Part shown: positions 1-7,179 of the stretch, one piece after another
Layout: every line of letters starts with the position of its first letter
Numbering within the stretch: position 1 is the stretch's first letter
Assembly (NCBI GenBank): GCA_949285555.1
Contig: CASDYG010000010.1
Coordinates: 1-33,748, forward strand
Reading direction: 5' to 3'
DNA length: 33,748 nucleotides
DNA from: an uncultured Eubacteriales bacterium
GTDB taxonomy: Bacteria; Bacillota; Clostridia; Peptostreptococcales; Anaerovoracaceae
The notes under the pieces: generated by a model
What the model was told of the DNA's origin: nothing
Seen by the model: the letters and a program-made list of their open reading frames with translations, nothing else
The model's database searches: none
Translations under genes and position numbers: made by a program

Positions 1-545
1 AGGCTAATGAGGCTAAGGAAACACCAGCATATAAGGATGCAACAGCCGAAAAGAAAGACGCCTTTGATAAGGCTTTAGAGGAAGCTGAAAAGGTTGCAGC
101 AGACAAGAATGCTACTCAGGATCAGGTGGACAAGGCGGCAAGTGACCTTAAGAAAGCAACAGAAGAGCTTGATGGTGATAAAAAGGCTGAGAACACAGCT
201 GATGCTAAAAAGCAGCTTCAAGATTTAATCGAAAAGATTGAAAATGCAATTAAGGAAAATCCAAATGCAAAAGGTACTGATACACTCAAGGAAATGTTAG
301 AAAAAGCAAAGAAGCAGCTTGTCGATCCTAATGCAACTCTTGCTGATTTAAGAGGAGCATATAGTAAGCTGGATGATGCGTATAAGGCTTGGATGAATGG
401 TGCAAAAGAAACGGCTGATGCTACAAGGAAGTCAGAGCCGGCTAAGGCACCAAAGACGGGTGATGAGGCTGATTTCATAGCTCTTATGACTTTACTAGTA
501 CTTTCAAGTGGTGGACTTCTTGCACTTAAAAGAAAAGAGAACTAA
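1..545 (+). CDS. LPXTG-type cell-wall-anchored surface protein, C-terminal part (5' end outside window)
   Basis: The reading frame is open from the first bases (codon phase starts at base 3) to a TAA at 543-545, so this is the 3' end of a longer gene. The visible ~180 residues are a Lys/Glu/Ala-rich helical stretch with alternating charged residues, of the kind found in FIVAR/GA-like repeat modules of Gram-positive surface proteins. The end is a complete sorting signal: a sortase motif variant APKTG followed by DEAD, a hydrophobic segment of about 18 residues (FIALMTLLVLSSGGLLALK) and a short basic tail (KRKEN). Sortase would cleave between T and G and link the protein to peptidoglycan. The A in place of the usual first L of LPXTG is a visible deviation. 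The binding partner cannot be told because the N-terminal domains are missing. A strong terminator follows. Confidence 0.85.
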   Translation, partial: ANEAKETPAYKDATAEKKDAFDKALEEAEKVAADKNATQDQVDKAASDLKKATEELDGDKKAENTADAKKQLQDLIEKIENAIKENPNAKGTDTLKEMLEKAKKQLVDPNATLADLRGAYSKLDDAYKAWMNGAKETADATRKSEPAKAPKTGDEADFIALMTLLVLSSGGLLALKRKEN

Positions 546-556
546 TATACGAGCTT

Positions 557-582
557 AAAAGGGAGAGAAATCTCCCTTTTTC
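557..582 (+). terminator. Rho-independent terminator of the surface protein gene
   Basis: A perfect 10-bp stem (AAAAGGGAGA / TCTCCCTTTT) with a GAAA tetraloop and a T-run, 12 bases after the stop codon. Confidence 0.9.
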
Positions 583-651
583 ATTGCAAGGAAGAGTAAA
601 GCCATGTATAAACTATTCATGGTAAAAGCATGTGCCTGAAAAATATAGCTC

Positions 652-679
652 TTGATTTTTTGTAGAAAAAGTGTATAAT
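652..679 (+). promoter_or_regulatory. Promoter of rpsF-ssb-rpsR
   Basis: TTGATT (652-657), 16-base spacer and a perfect TATAAT (674-679). It would give a 5' leader of about 70 bases that contains the hairpin described next. Confidence 0.7.
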
Positions 680-685
680 ATATAG

Positions 686-757
686 GCATGCAAATTTTGC
701 TGTGAATCTCTGCACTCCGTATAACAGGAGTGCCATAAGGCCATAGGGAGGTGACAT
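686..757 (+). promoter_or_regulatory. Probable S6:S18 ribosomal-protein leader (autoregulatory)
   Basis: Seen: a 7-bp perfect stem GCACTCC (712-718) / GGAGTGC (727-733) with loop GTATAACA, placing a CCG trinucleotide at the stem-loop border (717-719), just upstream of the SD at 745-753. Known: the S6-S18 complex represses rpsF operons through a leader structure with a conserved CCG element that resembles its 16S rRNA site. The position and CCG fit that element; the assignment is by inspection only. Confidence 0.55.
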
Positions 758-1045
758 ATGACAAATTACGAATTGATGTTTATTTTAGACCCTGCTTTAG
801 AAGATGAGAGCAAGGAAGCTATGGTAAACACTGTTCAAGAGGTTATCTCAGCCGATGGAGAGGTCGAAAAAGTTGATGTTTGGGGTATGAAAAAGCTAGC
901 ATATCCTATACAGAAAAAGTCAGAAGGTTACTATGTAGTGGTAAACTTCAAGGCTAATGCAGACCTTCCAAAGGAGCTTGACAGAAGACTTAGGATTTCT
1001 GACAAGGTAATGAGACACCTGATCGTCAATATAGACGAGAAATAG
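758..1045 (+). CDS. rpsF: 30S ribosomal protein S6
   Basis: A 95-residue protein of typical S6 length. The N-terminus NYELMFILDPALEDE is the first beta strand of the S6 ferredoxin-like fold, followed by the family hallmarks VWGMKKLAYPIQKKSEGYYVVVNF and the C-terminal strand RISDKVMRHLIV. S6 pairs with S18 on the platform of the 30S subunit. A strong SD (AGGGAGGTG, 745-753) fixes the ATG start. It leads the conserved rpsF-ssb-rpsR operon, with ssb starting 9 bases after its stop. Expression is probably controlled by the S6:S18 leader upstream. Confidence 0.97.
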   Translation: MTNYELMFILDPALEDESKEAMVNTVQEVISADGEVEKVDVWGMKKLAYPIQKKSEGYYVVVNFKANADLPKELDRRLRISDKVMRHLIVNIDEK

Positions 1046-1054
1046 GAGGTAAAA

Positions 1055-1531
1055 ATGAACAGTGTAGTTCTTATTGGTAGACTGACAAAGGATCCAGCCG
1101 TTAGCTACACACAGGGCAGTCAGATGGCTGTGACTAGATTTACATTAGCCATTGACAGACCTATGAGAGCGGGAGCTGAGAAGCAGACTGATTTCATAAG
1201 TGTAGTAGTATTTGGAAAGCAGGCCGAAAACTGTGGCAAATATTTAGCCAAGGGAAGAATGACTGCTGTTTCCGGTAGAATACAGACTGGAAGCTATACC
1301 AATAAAGAGGGACGAACCGTATACACTACAGATGTAGTTGCTGATCGCGTTGAATTCTTAGATTGGGGCAATACTCAAAGAAATAGCCATAGCGGTGGAC
1401 AGGATTTTGAAGCTTCGCAAAGAGGCTTTGATAATAGTTCATCTATGGGCATGCAGCAAGAAGAGACACGAGATGATTTTCGTGAGGCTCCACCTGCATT
1501 TGAATCTATTGATGAGGATATGCCTTTCTAA
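1055..1531 (+). CDS. ssb: Single-stranded DNA-binding protein
   Basis: 158 residues. An N-terminal OB fold (about 1-108) opens with MNSVVLIGRLTKDPAV and contains the usual TRFTLAIDRP and TDFISVVVFGKQAENCGKYLAKG stretches. A flexible Gly/Gln/Ser-rich linker follows (about 109-145), and the acidic tip ends in DEDMPF, the docking peptide for replication and repair partners. It binds ssDNA as a tetramer in replication, recombination and repair. The AGGAGG SD lies 4-5 bases before the ATG and the gene sits between rpsF and rpsR, the normal place for the housekeeping ssb of Firmicutes. Confidence 0.97.
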   Translation: MNSVVLIGRLTKDPAVSYTQGSQMAVTRFTLAIDRPMRAGAEKQTDFISVVVFGKQAENCGKYLAKGRMTAVSGRIQTGSYTNKEGRTVYTTDVVADRVEFLDWGNTQRNSHSGGQDFEASQRGFDNSSSMGMQQEETRDDFREAPPAFESIDEDMPF

Positions 1532-1546
1532 AGAAAGGGGAGAAAC

Positions 1547-1783
1547 ATGGAAAAGAAAAGATTTTCTAACAGAAGATGGAAGAAGGTTTGCCAATTTTCT
1601 GCAGAAGAGCTAGATAGAATCGATTATAAGGATGTAGATAAGCTAAAGGTATTTATTTCCGAAAGAGGTAAGATTCTACCTAGAAGAGCTACTGGAGCAA
1701 GTGCAAGACACCAGAGAGCTATTGTAAAGGCTATTAAGAGAGCTAGACAGGTAGCCTTACTTCCATATATTGCAGATAAATAA
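1547..1783 (+). CDS. rpsR: 30S ribosomal protein S18
   Basis: 78 residues, the usual S18 length. It has the family core [50 protein letters not shown]; the signature is ILPRR-TG-SARHQR. The N-terminal segment has one cysteine (VCQF) rather than a zinc-ribbon set. S18 binds S6 on the 30S platform. It follows ssb by 15 bases with SD AGGGGAG, closes the operon, and a strong terminator follows the stop within 5 bases. Confidence 0.97.
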   Translation: MEKKRFSNRRWKKVCQFSAEELDRIDYKDVDKLKVFISERGKILPRRATGASARHQRAIVKAIKRARQVALLPYIADK

Positions 1784-1787
1784 AATT

Positions 1788-1812
1788 AAGATGGGCTGTG
1801 CCCATCTTTTTT
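1788..1812 (+). terminator. Rho-independent terminator of rpsF-ssb-rpsR
   Basis: Stem AAGATGGGC / GCCCATCTT with a 3-base loop TGT, followed by a T-run. Confidence 0.92.
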
Positions 1813-1813
1813 A

Positions 1814-1843
1814 TTGTAACTAGTTTGATATATGTAGTATAAT
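1814..1843 (+). promoter_or_regulatory. Promoter of the fchA-ftcD group
   Basis: TTGTAA (1814-1819), 18-base spacer, perfect TATAAT (1838-1843), about 30 bases before the fchA ATG. The -35 box lies in the T-rich tail of the preceding terminator. Confidence 0.6.
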
Positions 1844-1873
1844 AAATTTATACATAGAAAAGGAGCATAAGCT

Positions 1874-2515
1874 ATGAATAAAAATATGGACAAAAGCCAC
1901 AAGAGATCTGTTAGTGATTATTTATATGATTTAGGCTCCGATGCACCCATTCCAGGGGGAGGATCAGCTGCTGGATTACAATTGGCAATGGGATGCTCTC
2001 TTGCGCTGAAATGCCTTTCGTTGACAGTAGGAAAGCCGAAATTTGCACAATATGATACTGAGCTTAGGGATGCTATTGAAGAGCTTTCCGATATTCGTGA
2101 GCTGGGATATAACATAATGGATGAGGATCAGGAGGCATATAGCAAGCTTACCAGAGCTTATGCGTTGCCCCAGGATGCAGATTCCGAAAAAGAGCTTCGC
2201 AAAAAGGAAATCGACAAGGCTTTATCTGAGGCAGCCATTCCACCGTCCAAGCTTATGGAATTTGCCATTATAGCACTTAGAATATTGGAGGAACTGGAAG
2301 GAAAGACGAATCCCATGCTAAAAAGTGATCTTTTGATGGGTGTAGATTGTATCTATCTGGCTCTAAGATCGGGATACCAGAATATGATAATCAATGGAAA
2401 GTATATAAAGGATGAATCTCTGTCAAAGGATATATTAACGCATGCAGCTAAATATCTAAGGACTGGTGCAGAGATTTTTTCCATTTGGAAAGAGGATTGT
2501 AAGCTTGAACGCTAA
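1874..2515 (+). CDS. fchA: Formimidoyltetrahydrofolate cyclodeaminase
   Basis: 213 residues, the size of free-standing FTCD_C-family cyclodeaminases. The N-terminal glycine-rich motif PIPGGGSAAGL is the family signature, followed by the all-helical fold. It converts 5-formimino-THF to 5,10-methenyl-THF plus ammonia in the cytoplasm, feeding one-carbon metabolism. It overlaps the next gene, a formimidoyltransferase that makes its substrate; in animals the two activities are fused in one protein. SD AAAGGAG lies 8 bases before the ATG. No histidase or other hut genes are near, so whether the source is histidine or purine breakdown cannot be told here. Confidence 0.9.
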   Translation: MNKNMDKSHKRSVSDYLYDLGSDAPIPGGGSAAGLQLAMGCSLALKCLSLTVGKPKFAQYDTELRDAIEELSDIRELGYNIMDEDQEAYSKLTRAYALPQDADSEKELRKKEIDKALSEAAIPPSKLMEFAIIALRILEELEGKTNPMLKSDLLMGVDCIYLALRSGYQNMIINGKYIKDESLSKDILTHAAKYLRTGAEIFSIWKEDCKLER

Positions 2516-3674
2516 TGATAAAATAAAGGATAGTGAACTACAGCTAGAAGAGGCTCTTATTGAAAGGGTGAGAAAAATTAACCTTTCAGAGAAAGCCGTC
2601 ATAGAGGCTATTGTAAACATTAGTGAAGGTAGAAGAATCGATGTGATTGATAAAGTCGCACTCGCAGTAAAAGAGGGGCAGGCTTCACTAATTGATGTAA
2701 CCAGTGACTATAGTCATAATAGAACTGTGCTGACCTTTATGTCAGATCCAATTAAAATTACACGAAGCATTATTAGACTTATAAAAGCAGCTACGGAAGA
2801 GATAGATTTAAATTTTCACGAAGGGGTACATCCCCGAATAGGGGCTGTTGATGTGGTGCCACTTGTTCCGATTAAAGGGGTCACATATGAAGAATGTGTC
2901 AAGCTGGCAAATGTAATAGGACAGTTTATAGGTGATGTGCTGAAAATTCCAGTTTATCTTTATGAAAAAGCGGCTAAAGATAAAAATCGCACAAACCTTG
3001 CAAGCTTTCGAAATATGGGATTTGAAAAGCTAAGAGCACAGCTTATTAAATTACATGGTGGTGAAAAAGCATCATATGACGTCATAGCATCATGTAGTGA
3101 AAAGGCATCATATGAAGACCATGAATCACATGGCGATAGAGAATCATGCAGCGAAAGTAAAGTAAGAACATCCGCTAATTCACAGGATGATATGGTACAA
3201 ACTCAATATTTGACAGAAAATCACATTTCTTATATGCCAGACTATGGACCGAGGCTACTGCATGAAACAGCTGGTGCTATTGCTCTAGGAGTGAGAAAGC
3301 CACTTATAGCATTTAATGTTAATCTTGGTACAGATGATGTTCATATTGCCAAGGAAATTGCAGGAATTATACGAGAGAAAAATGGTGGTATGCCAGGTGT
3401 AAAGGCGCTTGGGCTAGAGGTGAAGCTAAAGGAAGGTACATCCATAAGAAAGGTGGCTCAGGTATCTATGAACATTGTGGATTACCATAAAAGCTCGCTC
3501 TATCAAATAGTGAATAAGATTAAAATACTAGCACATGAGCGAAATACGGAGATTTATAATACAGAAATAATTGGTTTATGTCCAATGGAACTGGTAGGAG
3601 AATATTTCAGGCAGTCGCTTAAACTAAAGGGATATAATGGCAATAGAACTATTATAGAATGGAATTTGTTATAA
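2505..3674 (+). CDS. ftcD: Glutamate formimidoyltransferase
   Basis: Moves the formimino group from N-formimino-L-glutamate to tetrahydrofolate. The conserved start of the fold, VIEAIVNISEGRR, and DVTSDYSHNRTVLTF, HPRIGAVDVVPLVPI and AIALGVRKPLIAFNVNLGT are clear. The frame is also open from a GTG at 2466, but the TTG at 2505 is preferred: GAGG at 2492-2495 is well spaced from it and the overlap with fchA falls from 50 to 11 bases (389 residues). Two oddities: about 20 extra residues before the fold, and a polar insertion of about 50 residues in mid-protein (near residues 185-235) made partly of 12-residue repeats (see 3061-3115). The normal sequence resumes at YMPDYGPRLLHETAG. Confidence 0.88.
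   Translation: MNANDKIKDSELQLEEALIERVRKINLSEKAVIEAIVNISEGRRIDVIDKVALAVKEGQASLIDVTSDYSHNRTVLTFMSDPIKITRSIIRLIKAATEEIDLNFHEGVHPRIGAVDVVPLVPIKGVTYEECVKLANVIGQFIGDVLKIPVYLYEKAAKDKNRTNLASFRNMGFEKLRAQLIKLHGGEKASYDVIASCSEKASYEDHESHGDRESCSESKVRTSANSQDDMVQTQYLTENHISYMPDYGPRLLHETAGAIALGVRKPLIAFNVNLGTDDVHIAKEIAGIIREKNGGMPGVKALGLEVKLKEGTSIRKVAQVSMNIVDYHKSSLYQIVNKIKILAHERNTEIYNTEIIGLCPMELVGEYFRQSLKLKGYNGNRTIIEWNLL
3061..3115 (+). repeat. Imperfect 36-bp tandem repeat inside ftcD
   Basis: GTGAAAAAGCATCATATGA (3061-3079) recurs with one change at 3097-3115, a period of 36 bases = 12 residues (EKASYDVIASCS / EKASYEDHESHG). A third, more decayed unit (RESCSESK) follows. The repeat keeps the reading frame and lies in the linker insertion. 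Confidence 0.8.
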
Positions 3675-5611
3675 AAGGGTATTTGGAGACGCAGTTGAAC
3701 ATTTTTAAAAGAAGGAAACTATTAAATAAGGGTACTGTAAAACATAGGGTTGGCAGTATAAACCCGAAGAAACTTGAGATAAATGGCAGTGGAAGAAACT
3801 TAGGCATAGAAGGATTGAGAAGTCTGGCGATGATTAGTATTTTGGCATATCATTTATTGCCAAATAAAATTGTCGGTGGACATATTGGAGTATTGGTATT
3901 CTTTATCATCACCGGTTTTTTTACTTTAGATTATATGTTAAGGCATAAGCCGGCTATAAAGGAGTTAGGAAGCTATCTTCTAAAGCGTATTTGGAGTATT
4001 TCATTGCCGCTGCTTGTAGTTACATCTATTGTCAGCTTTTTTGTTTTCGTATTTAATAAGCCGCTTTTAAGCGGGCTCAGGGGGGATTTCTTATCGGCTA
4101 ATCTCTTCTACAACAATTGGTGGCAAATTGCATCGGGCAATTCATATTTTGATAAATTCTTATCTCCTTCAGTTTTTTCACACCTGTGGTTTTTGTCTGT
4201 ACAAATGCAATTTGTAATTGTAGCAACTATCATATGCTTTATTGTAATTAACATAAATAGGAGATCTAAGGATAGCGGAAGAGGCAGGTGGCAGCTATTT
4301 CTTATCATGGGTGCACTCATGCTGTTATCTATGCTCTATATGGCATTTAAATATAGAGATGGACAGGATCCAACGGGGGTATATTATAGCACATTGACAA
4401 GAAGCTATACCCTGCTAATGGGATCTTTATTAGCTATTTTATCACCAGGCTATATACTTGGCAGCAAAGGTGGAGCCAACATCATAAAATGGAATCTTTA
4501 TCTAAAAAACACTTTGGGCATTTTAGTGCTGTTCCTATGGGGCTATGGAGTATTTCACTTCAGTGCTGTGAGCAGCTTTAGCTACCGAGGGGGCTTTATA
4601 ATACTGTCCATCCTTTCGCTACTATTAGTAGTAGCAGCTGCACAAAAAAATACTATATTAAACATGGTACTTTCCAGCTCTCTGTTGGTAGCGATTAGTA
4701 AAAGAAGCTATATATTATATTTATGGCAATATTCTATAGGTGTATTATATGAAACGATGGCTCGTGGACTAGGACTATCATCAAATAAGGGGATATTTTT
4801 CCAAATTTTGATAACAATTATTTTGTCGGAGATTACCTATCAGAGCATTAGATTTTGTAAGAACAAGGCGAGAGGCGATATGAAGCAAAAAATAATAATA
4901 GCACTCATTTTCATAATTATAATAGGCGCAGGACTTACTGGTGTAGTAAGCGGGGCAGAGCGAGAAAAGGATGCAGGGCAAATGCAGCTGGAACTGGCAC
5001 TTAGACAAAAAAGTGCAGGAGGGGCAAAGCTGACTCGTGCTATGGCAATTTTAATCGTACAAGGAGCAAGTGATCACAGAAATATAAGTAAAACGCAAAA
5101 ACGTATTGGTGATTCCCTTGAGATTACTTTTTTAGGTGATTCGGTACTTCTAGCGACTGAAGACTATCTGAAAGATTATTTTCCGGCAATGATATCTGAG
5201 GGCGATGTAGGAAGGCAGTTTTATTCTGCACCTGAAAAACTACAGGAAATGGAAAATGCAGGAGAGCTGAAGAAAGTCGTGGTACTTGTACTAGGTAATA
5301 ATGGTACCATTACAGAGGATGACTTTGCTCAGGTCATGAAGGTGATTGGCAAAAAAAGAATGATATTTGCAGTCAATATGTTGGTTCCTAGAAGCTGGGA
5401 GGAAGGAAATAACAGGCTTTTAGAAAAAATGGGTAAAAAATATCCTAACCTTCATATTATACATTGGCATTCAAAGGCGAAGGAACATACAGAGTGGCTA
5501 TATGGTGACGGGGTACATCCAAATCCAGATGGAGCGAAGATATATGCAGAGTTTGTAGCCCATGAAATATTAAAGGTTATCGAGTACAAGAAGAATATCA
5601 TTGGTAAGTAG
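3659..5611 (+). CDS. OatA-like membrane acyltransferase (acyltransferase 3 + SGNH domain)
   Basis: 650 residues with the two-domain plan of OatA-type wall polymer O-acetyltransferases. Residues about 45-420 are a multi-pass acyltransferase-3 domain (start GIEGLRSLAMISILAYHL with the catalytic-type His, then GGHIGVLVFFIITGFF). Residues about 490-645 are an extracellular SGNH hydrolase-like domain with block I GDS (FLGDSVL), GNNG and the C-terminal DGVHPN (Asp-x-x-His). Such enzymes carry acetyl groups across the membrane and transfer them to peptidoglycan or other surface glycans, giving for example lysozyme resistance. The ATG overlaps the end of ftcD by 16 bases without a good SD; a TTG at 3695 preceded by GGAG is an alternative start that loses only 12 residues. 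The substrate is inferred. Confidence 0.88.
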   Translation: MEFVIKGYLETQLNIFKRRKLLNKGTVKHRVGSINPKKLEINGSGRNLGIEGLRSLAMISILAYHLLPNKIVGGHIGVLVFFIITGFFTLDYMLRHKPAIKELGSYLLKRIWSISLPLLVVTSIVSFFVFVFNKPLLSGLRGDFLSANLFYNNWWQIASGNSYFDKFLSPSVFSHLWFLSVQMQFVIVATIICFIVININRRSKDSGRGRWQLFLIMGALMLLSMLYMAFKYRDGQDPTGVYYSTLTRSYTLLMGSLLAILSPGYILGSKGGANIIKWNLYLKNTLGILVLFLWGYGVFHFSAVSSFSYRGGFIILSILSLLLVVAAAQKNTILNMVLSSSLLVAISKRSYILYLWQYSIGVLYETMARGLGLSSNKGIFFQILITIILSEITYQSIRFCKNKARGDMKQKIIIALIFIIIIGAGLTGVVSGAEREKDAGQMQLELALRQKSAGGAKLTRAMAILIVQGASDHRNISKTQKRIGDSLEITFLGDSVLLATEDYLKDYFPAMISEGDVGRQFYSAPEKLQEMENAGELKKVVVLVLGNNGTITEDDFAQVMKVIGKKRMIFAVNMLVPRSWEEGNNRLLEKMGKKYPNLHIIHWHSKAKEHTEWLYGDGVHPNPDGAKIYAEFVAHEILKVIEYKKNIIGK

Positions 5612-5760
5612 AGAGATGTTAACACAAATGAAGTCTATCATTTTCTGTAGGTCAACCTGCACTGAGTATCTACCTATACGAGTTTTAGACTAAACCATAC
5701 ACATAGGATATACGTCTTTTTAATTATTAACTTAATCTTTCGTTGTGATTTTGAAAAGCT

Positions 5761-5787
5761 AAAAACCGTCTTATTTAGGCGGTTTTT
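5761..5787 (+). terminator. Rho-independent terminator downstream of the acyltransferase gene
   Basis: Stem AAAAACCGTC / GGCGGTTTTT (10 pairs including one G-U) with loop TTATTTA and T-run, about 150 bases after the stop. Confidence 0.88.
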
Positions 5788-5996
5788 GCATGCAACAAAT
5801 TTTTATAAGGACTTATCGTTAATCTTCTAAAGTGGTCTATTGATAATTCTTATAATAAATAGGAGATTGGATGTGATAGCATATCAAGTATTTGTAATAA
5901 GTTTAGCTAGTACTTTATCAGGAGTGCCTACAGAGAAGTTAAATCCTTTATAAACAACCTACATAGCATGTAAAAGCAAAAAATATATCAATATTA

Positions 5997-6025
5997 TTGA
6001 CTTATAAAAATAAATATGATAAACT
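5997..6025 (+). promoter_or_regulatory. Candidate promoter of the small secreted protein gene
   Basis: TTGACT (5997-6002), 17-base spacer, TAAACT (6020-6025). The -35 is good and the -10 is moderate. It implies a leader of about 180 bases before the secreted protein, covering the leader ORF and hairpin listed next. Confidence 0.45.
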
Positions 6026-6109
6026 TTCTGTAATAAAATAAGAGATATAATAATAAGAATGTTATCAAATGCTAAAGTAATATACTTAGAAAAGTGAGGA
6101 GGGATATTA

Positions 6110-6151
6110 ATGTATTATAAAAATCCTCAGAGGTATAAAAATGGAGACTGA
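6110..6151 (+). CDS. Possible 13-codon leader peptide
   Basis: ATG at 6110 with a near-perfect SD (AGGAGGG, 6097-6103) encodes MYYKNPQRYKNGD and stops at TGA 6149. It is too short to recognise. Its ribosome site is better than that of the secreted-protein gene 60 bases further on, which suggests a leader ORF or the remains of an older gene start. Frame continuation after the TGA stays readable for only a few codons (VIFDKRF), so a decayed gene fragment is an alternative. Confidence 0.35.
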   Translation: MYYKNPQRYKNGD

Positions 6152-6156
6152 GTTAT

Positions 6157-6198
6157 TTTCGATAAAAGATTTTAATTAATTTTGTAGAAAAATCGAAA
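6157..6198 (+). promoter_or_regulatory. Inverted repeat just before the SD of the secreted protein gene
   Basis: TTTCGAT (6157-6163) pairs perfectly with ATCGAAA (6192-6198), leaving a 28-base AT-rich loop. It ends 2 bases before the SD (6201-6207) and could affect ribosome access. No T-run follows, so it is not a terminator. Confidence 0.4.
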
Positions 6199-6211
6199 GT
6201 GAGGGGGTTTC

Positions 6212-6769
6212 ATATTAAAGAAAAAGTTATATATTACAATTTTGATGACTTTATTGATGGTAGGGCTAGCGATACCAGCCAATCATGCCTTTGCACAAGA
6301 GGATAAATCTGCTAGCGAAAAAGAAATAATAGCTATAGAGTCAGCTGAATTAAAACAACTAATTACAGAAGAAAATATTAGTTCTATATATGTAAACCAT
6401 GTTAGGAATAGAAAAACTAATGTTAGGACATATAATGAATGGTCCTCTTTCAAAAGAGTATCTGATAATATTAAAACTGGGAAGAGTGGAGGATCAATAA
6501 CAGCCAATAAAAAAGTCTCATTTGGATGTAGTGTATCGGGAAGTATTAATGGATTAAGTATATCAACAAATATTTCCATTAGCAGTTCTACGGGGTATAC
6601 ATTAAAAGTTGGCAAGAATAAGAGAGTTTATATGGGATATCGAGTGTATTATAAAGTTGAAACAGGCATAAATGAGTATTACGATGCTATTAATGGAAAA
6701 GTAATAAAATCCAATTCATATACAATAAAAACACCACAATATGGTGAGTATCAGCTTATAAATTATTAA
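6212..6769 (+). CDS. Small secreted protein of unknown function (apparent ATA start)
   Basis: The frame begins after a TGA at 6200 and encodes a full Sec signal peptide: LKKKLYITILMTLLMVGLAIP, then ANHAFA, probable cleavage before QEDK. There is no ATG, GTG or TTG upstream of 6242; the TTG at 6242 or ATG at 6245 would remove the basic n-region. The codon at the right distance from the SD (GAGGGGG, 6201-6207) is ATA at 6212, so the start is either a rare ATA or an ATG changed by one base. The mature part (about 155 residues) is beta-rich, with an alternating Ser/Gly/Ile segment (SFGCSVSGSINGLSISTNISISSS) and a Tyr-rich C-terminus ending YGEYQLINY. I do not recognise a named family. A small two-helix membrane protein gene follows at 31 bases. 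Confidence 0.65.
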   Translation: MLKKKLYITILMTLLMVGLAIPANHAFAQEDKSASEKEIIAIESAELKQLITEENISSIYVNHVRNRKTNVRTYNEWSSFKRVSDNIKTGKSGGSITANKKVSFGCSVSGSINGLSISTNISISSSTGYTLKVGKNKRVYMGYRVYYKVETGINEYYDAINGKVIKSNSYTIKTPQYGEYQLINY

Positions 6770-6800
6770 ATTAAAGCTTCTAAAGCAAGGAGGAGATTTT

Positions 6801-7010
6801 ATGAAAATTGGTACAGCTTTTTATATAATATTAAAAGTAACTCTTATAATGATATCACTTTATTATTCTTTTAATAGTGAAAGGTATGATATAGGACATG
6901 GGTCACCTGTCGAATTTGCTCTTTGTAAAATCTTGTGCCTTTTATGCGCAATATATATAGCATCAACAATGCTTGATAATATCCATGACGGGGATGACAG
7001 TAAATCATGA
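6801..7010 (+). CDS. Small membrane protein of unknown function
   Basis: 69 residues with an excellent SD (AGGAGGAG) before the ATG. Two hydrophobic segments (about 5-22 and 40-58) are separated by a polar loop (FNSERYDIGHGSPVE), with an acidic tail (DNIHDGDDSKS). It follows the secreted protein by 31 bases and shares its terminator, so the two are probably co-transcribed. Small membrane partners of secreted proteins are sometimes immunity proteins, but nothing here proves that role. Confidence 0.65.
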   Translation: MKIGTAFYIILKVTLIMISLYYSFNSERYDIGHGSPVEFALCKILCLLCAIYIASTMLDNIHDGDDSKS

Positions 7011-7038
7011 AGCTAGATTAATAAAGAATAGTGTTAAC

Positions 7039-7068
7039 GGAGTTGCCACTAAGGTAACTCCATTTTTT
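7039..7068 (+). terminator. Rho-independent terminator of the secreted/membrane protein pair
   Basis: Stem GGAGTTGCC / GGTAACTCC (one G-U pair), 5-base loop ACTAA, then ATTTTTT. Confidence 0.9.
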
Positions 7069-7135
7069 ATTATGTAGAAGGGTTCATGCGAACTAATTTT
7101 TTGCTAACTCTCTTTTACATAAAAACAGAAAAGCA

Positions 7136-7171
7136 AATAAAAAGCCTTTGGGAGTAGTTACACCAAAGGCT
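7136..7171 (-). terminator. Rho-independent terminator of fba
   Basis: On the minus strand AGCCTTTGG / CCAAAGGCT (9 bp perfect, 11-base loop) is followed by TTTTTATTT, 9 bases after the fba stop. Confidence 0.9.
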
Positions 7172-7179
7172 GATGTCCT

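Larger units (their letters stand above)
5612..6109 (+). other. Non-coding AT-rich stretch between the acyltransferase and small secreted protein genes
   Basis: No convincing gene. It holds the terminator at 5761-5787 and a candidate promoter at 5997-6025. The 5790-5990 part shows no recognisable coding frame, repeat or RNA gene. Confidence 0.6.

Noticed and set aside
5790-5990. Possible small gene in the long gap before the secreted protein
   Set aside because: All frames are broken by stops at short distance and no SD-start pair gives more than a dozen codons.
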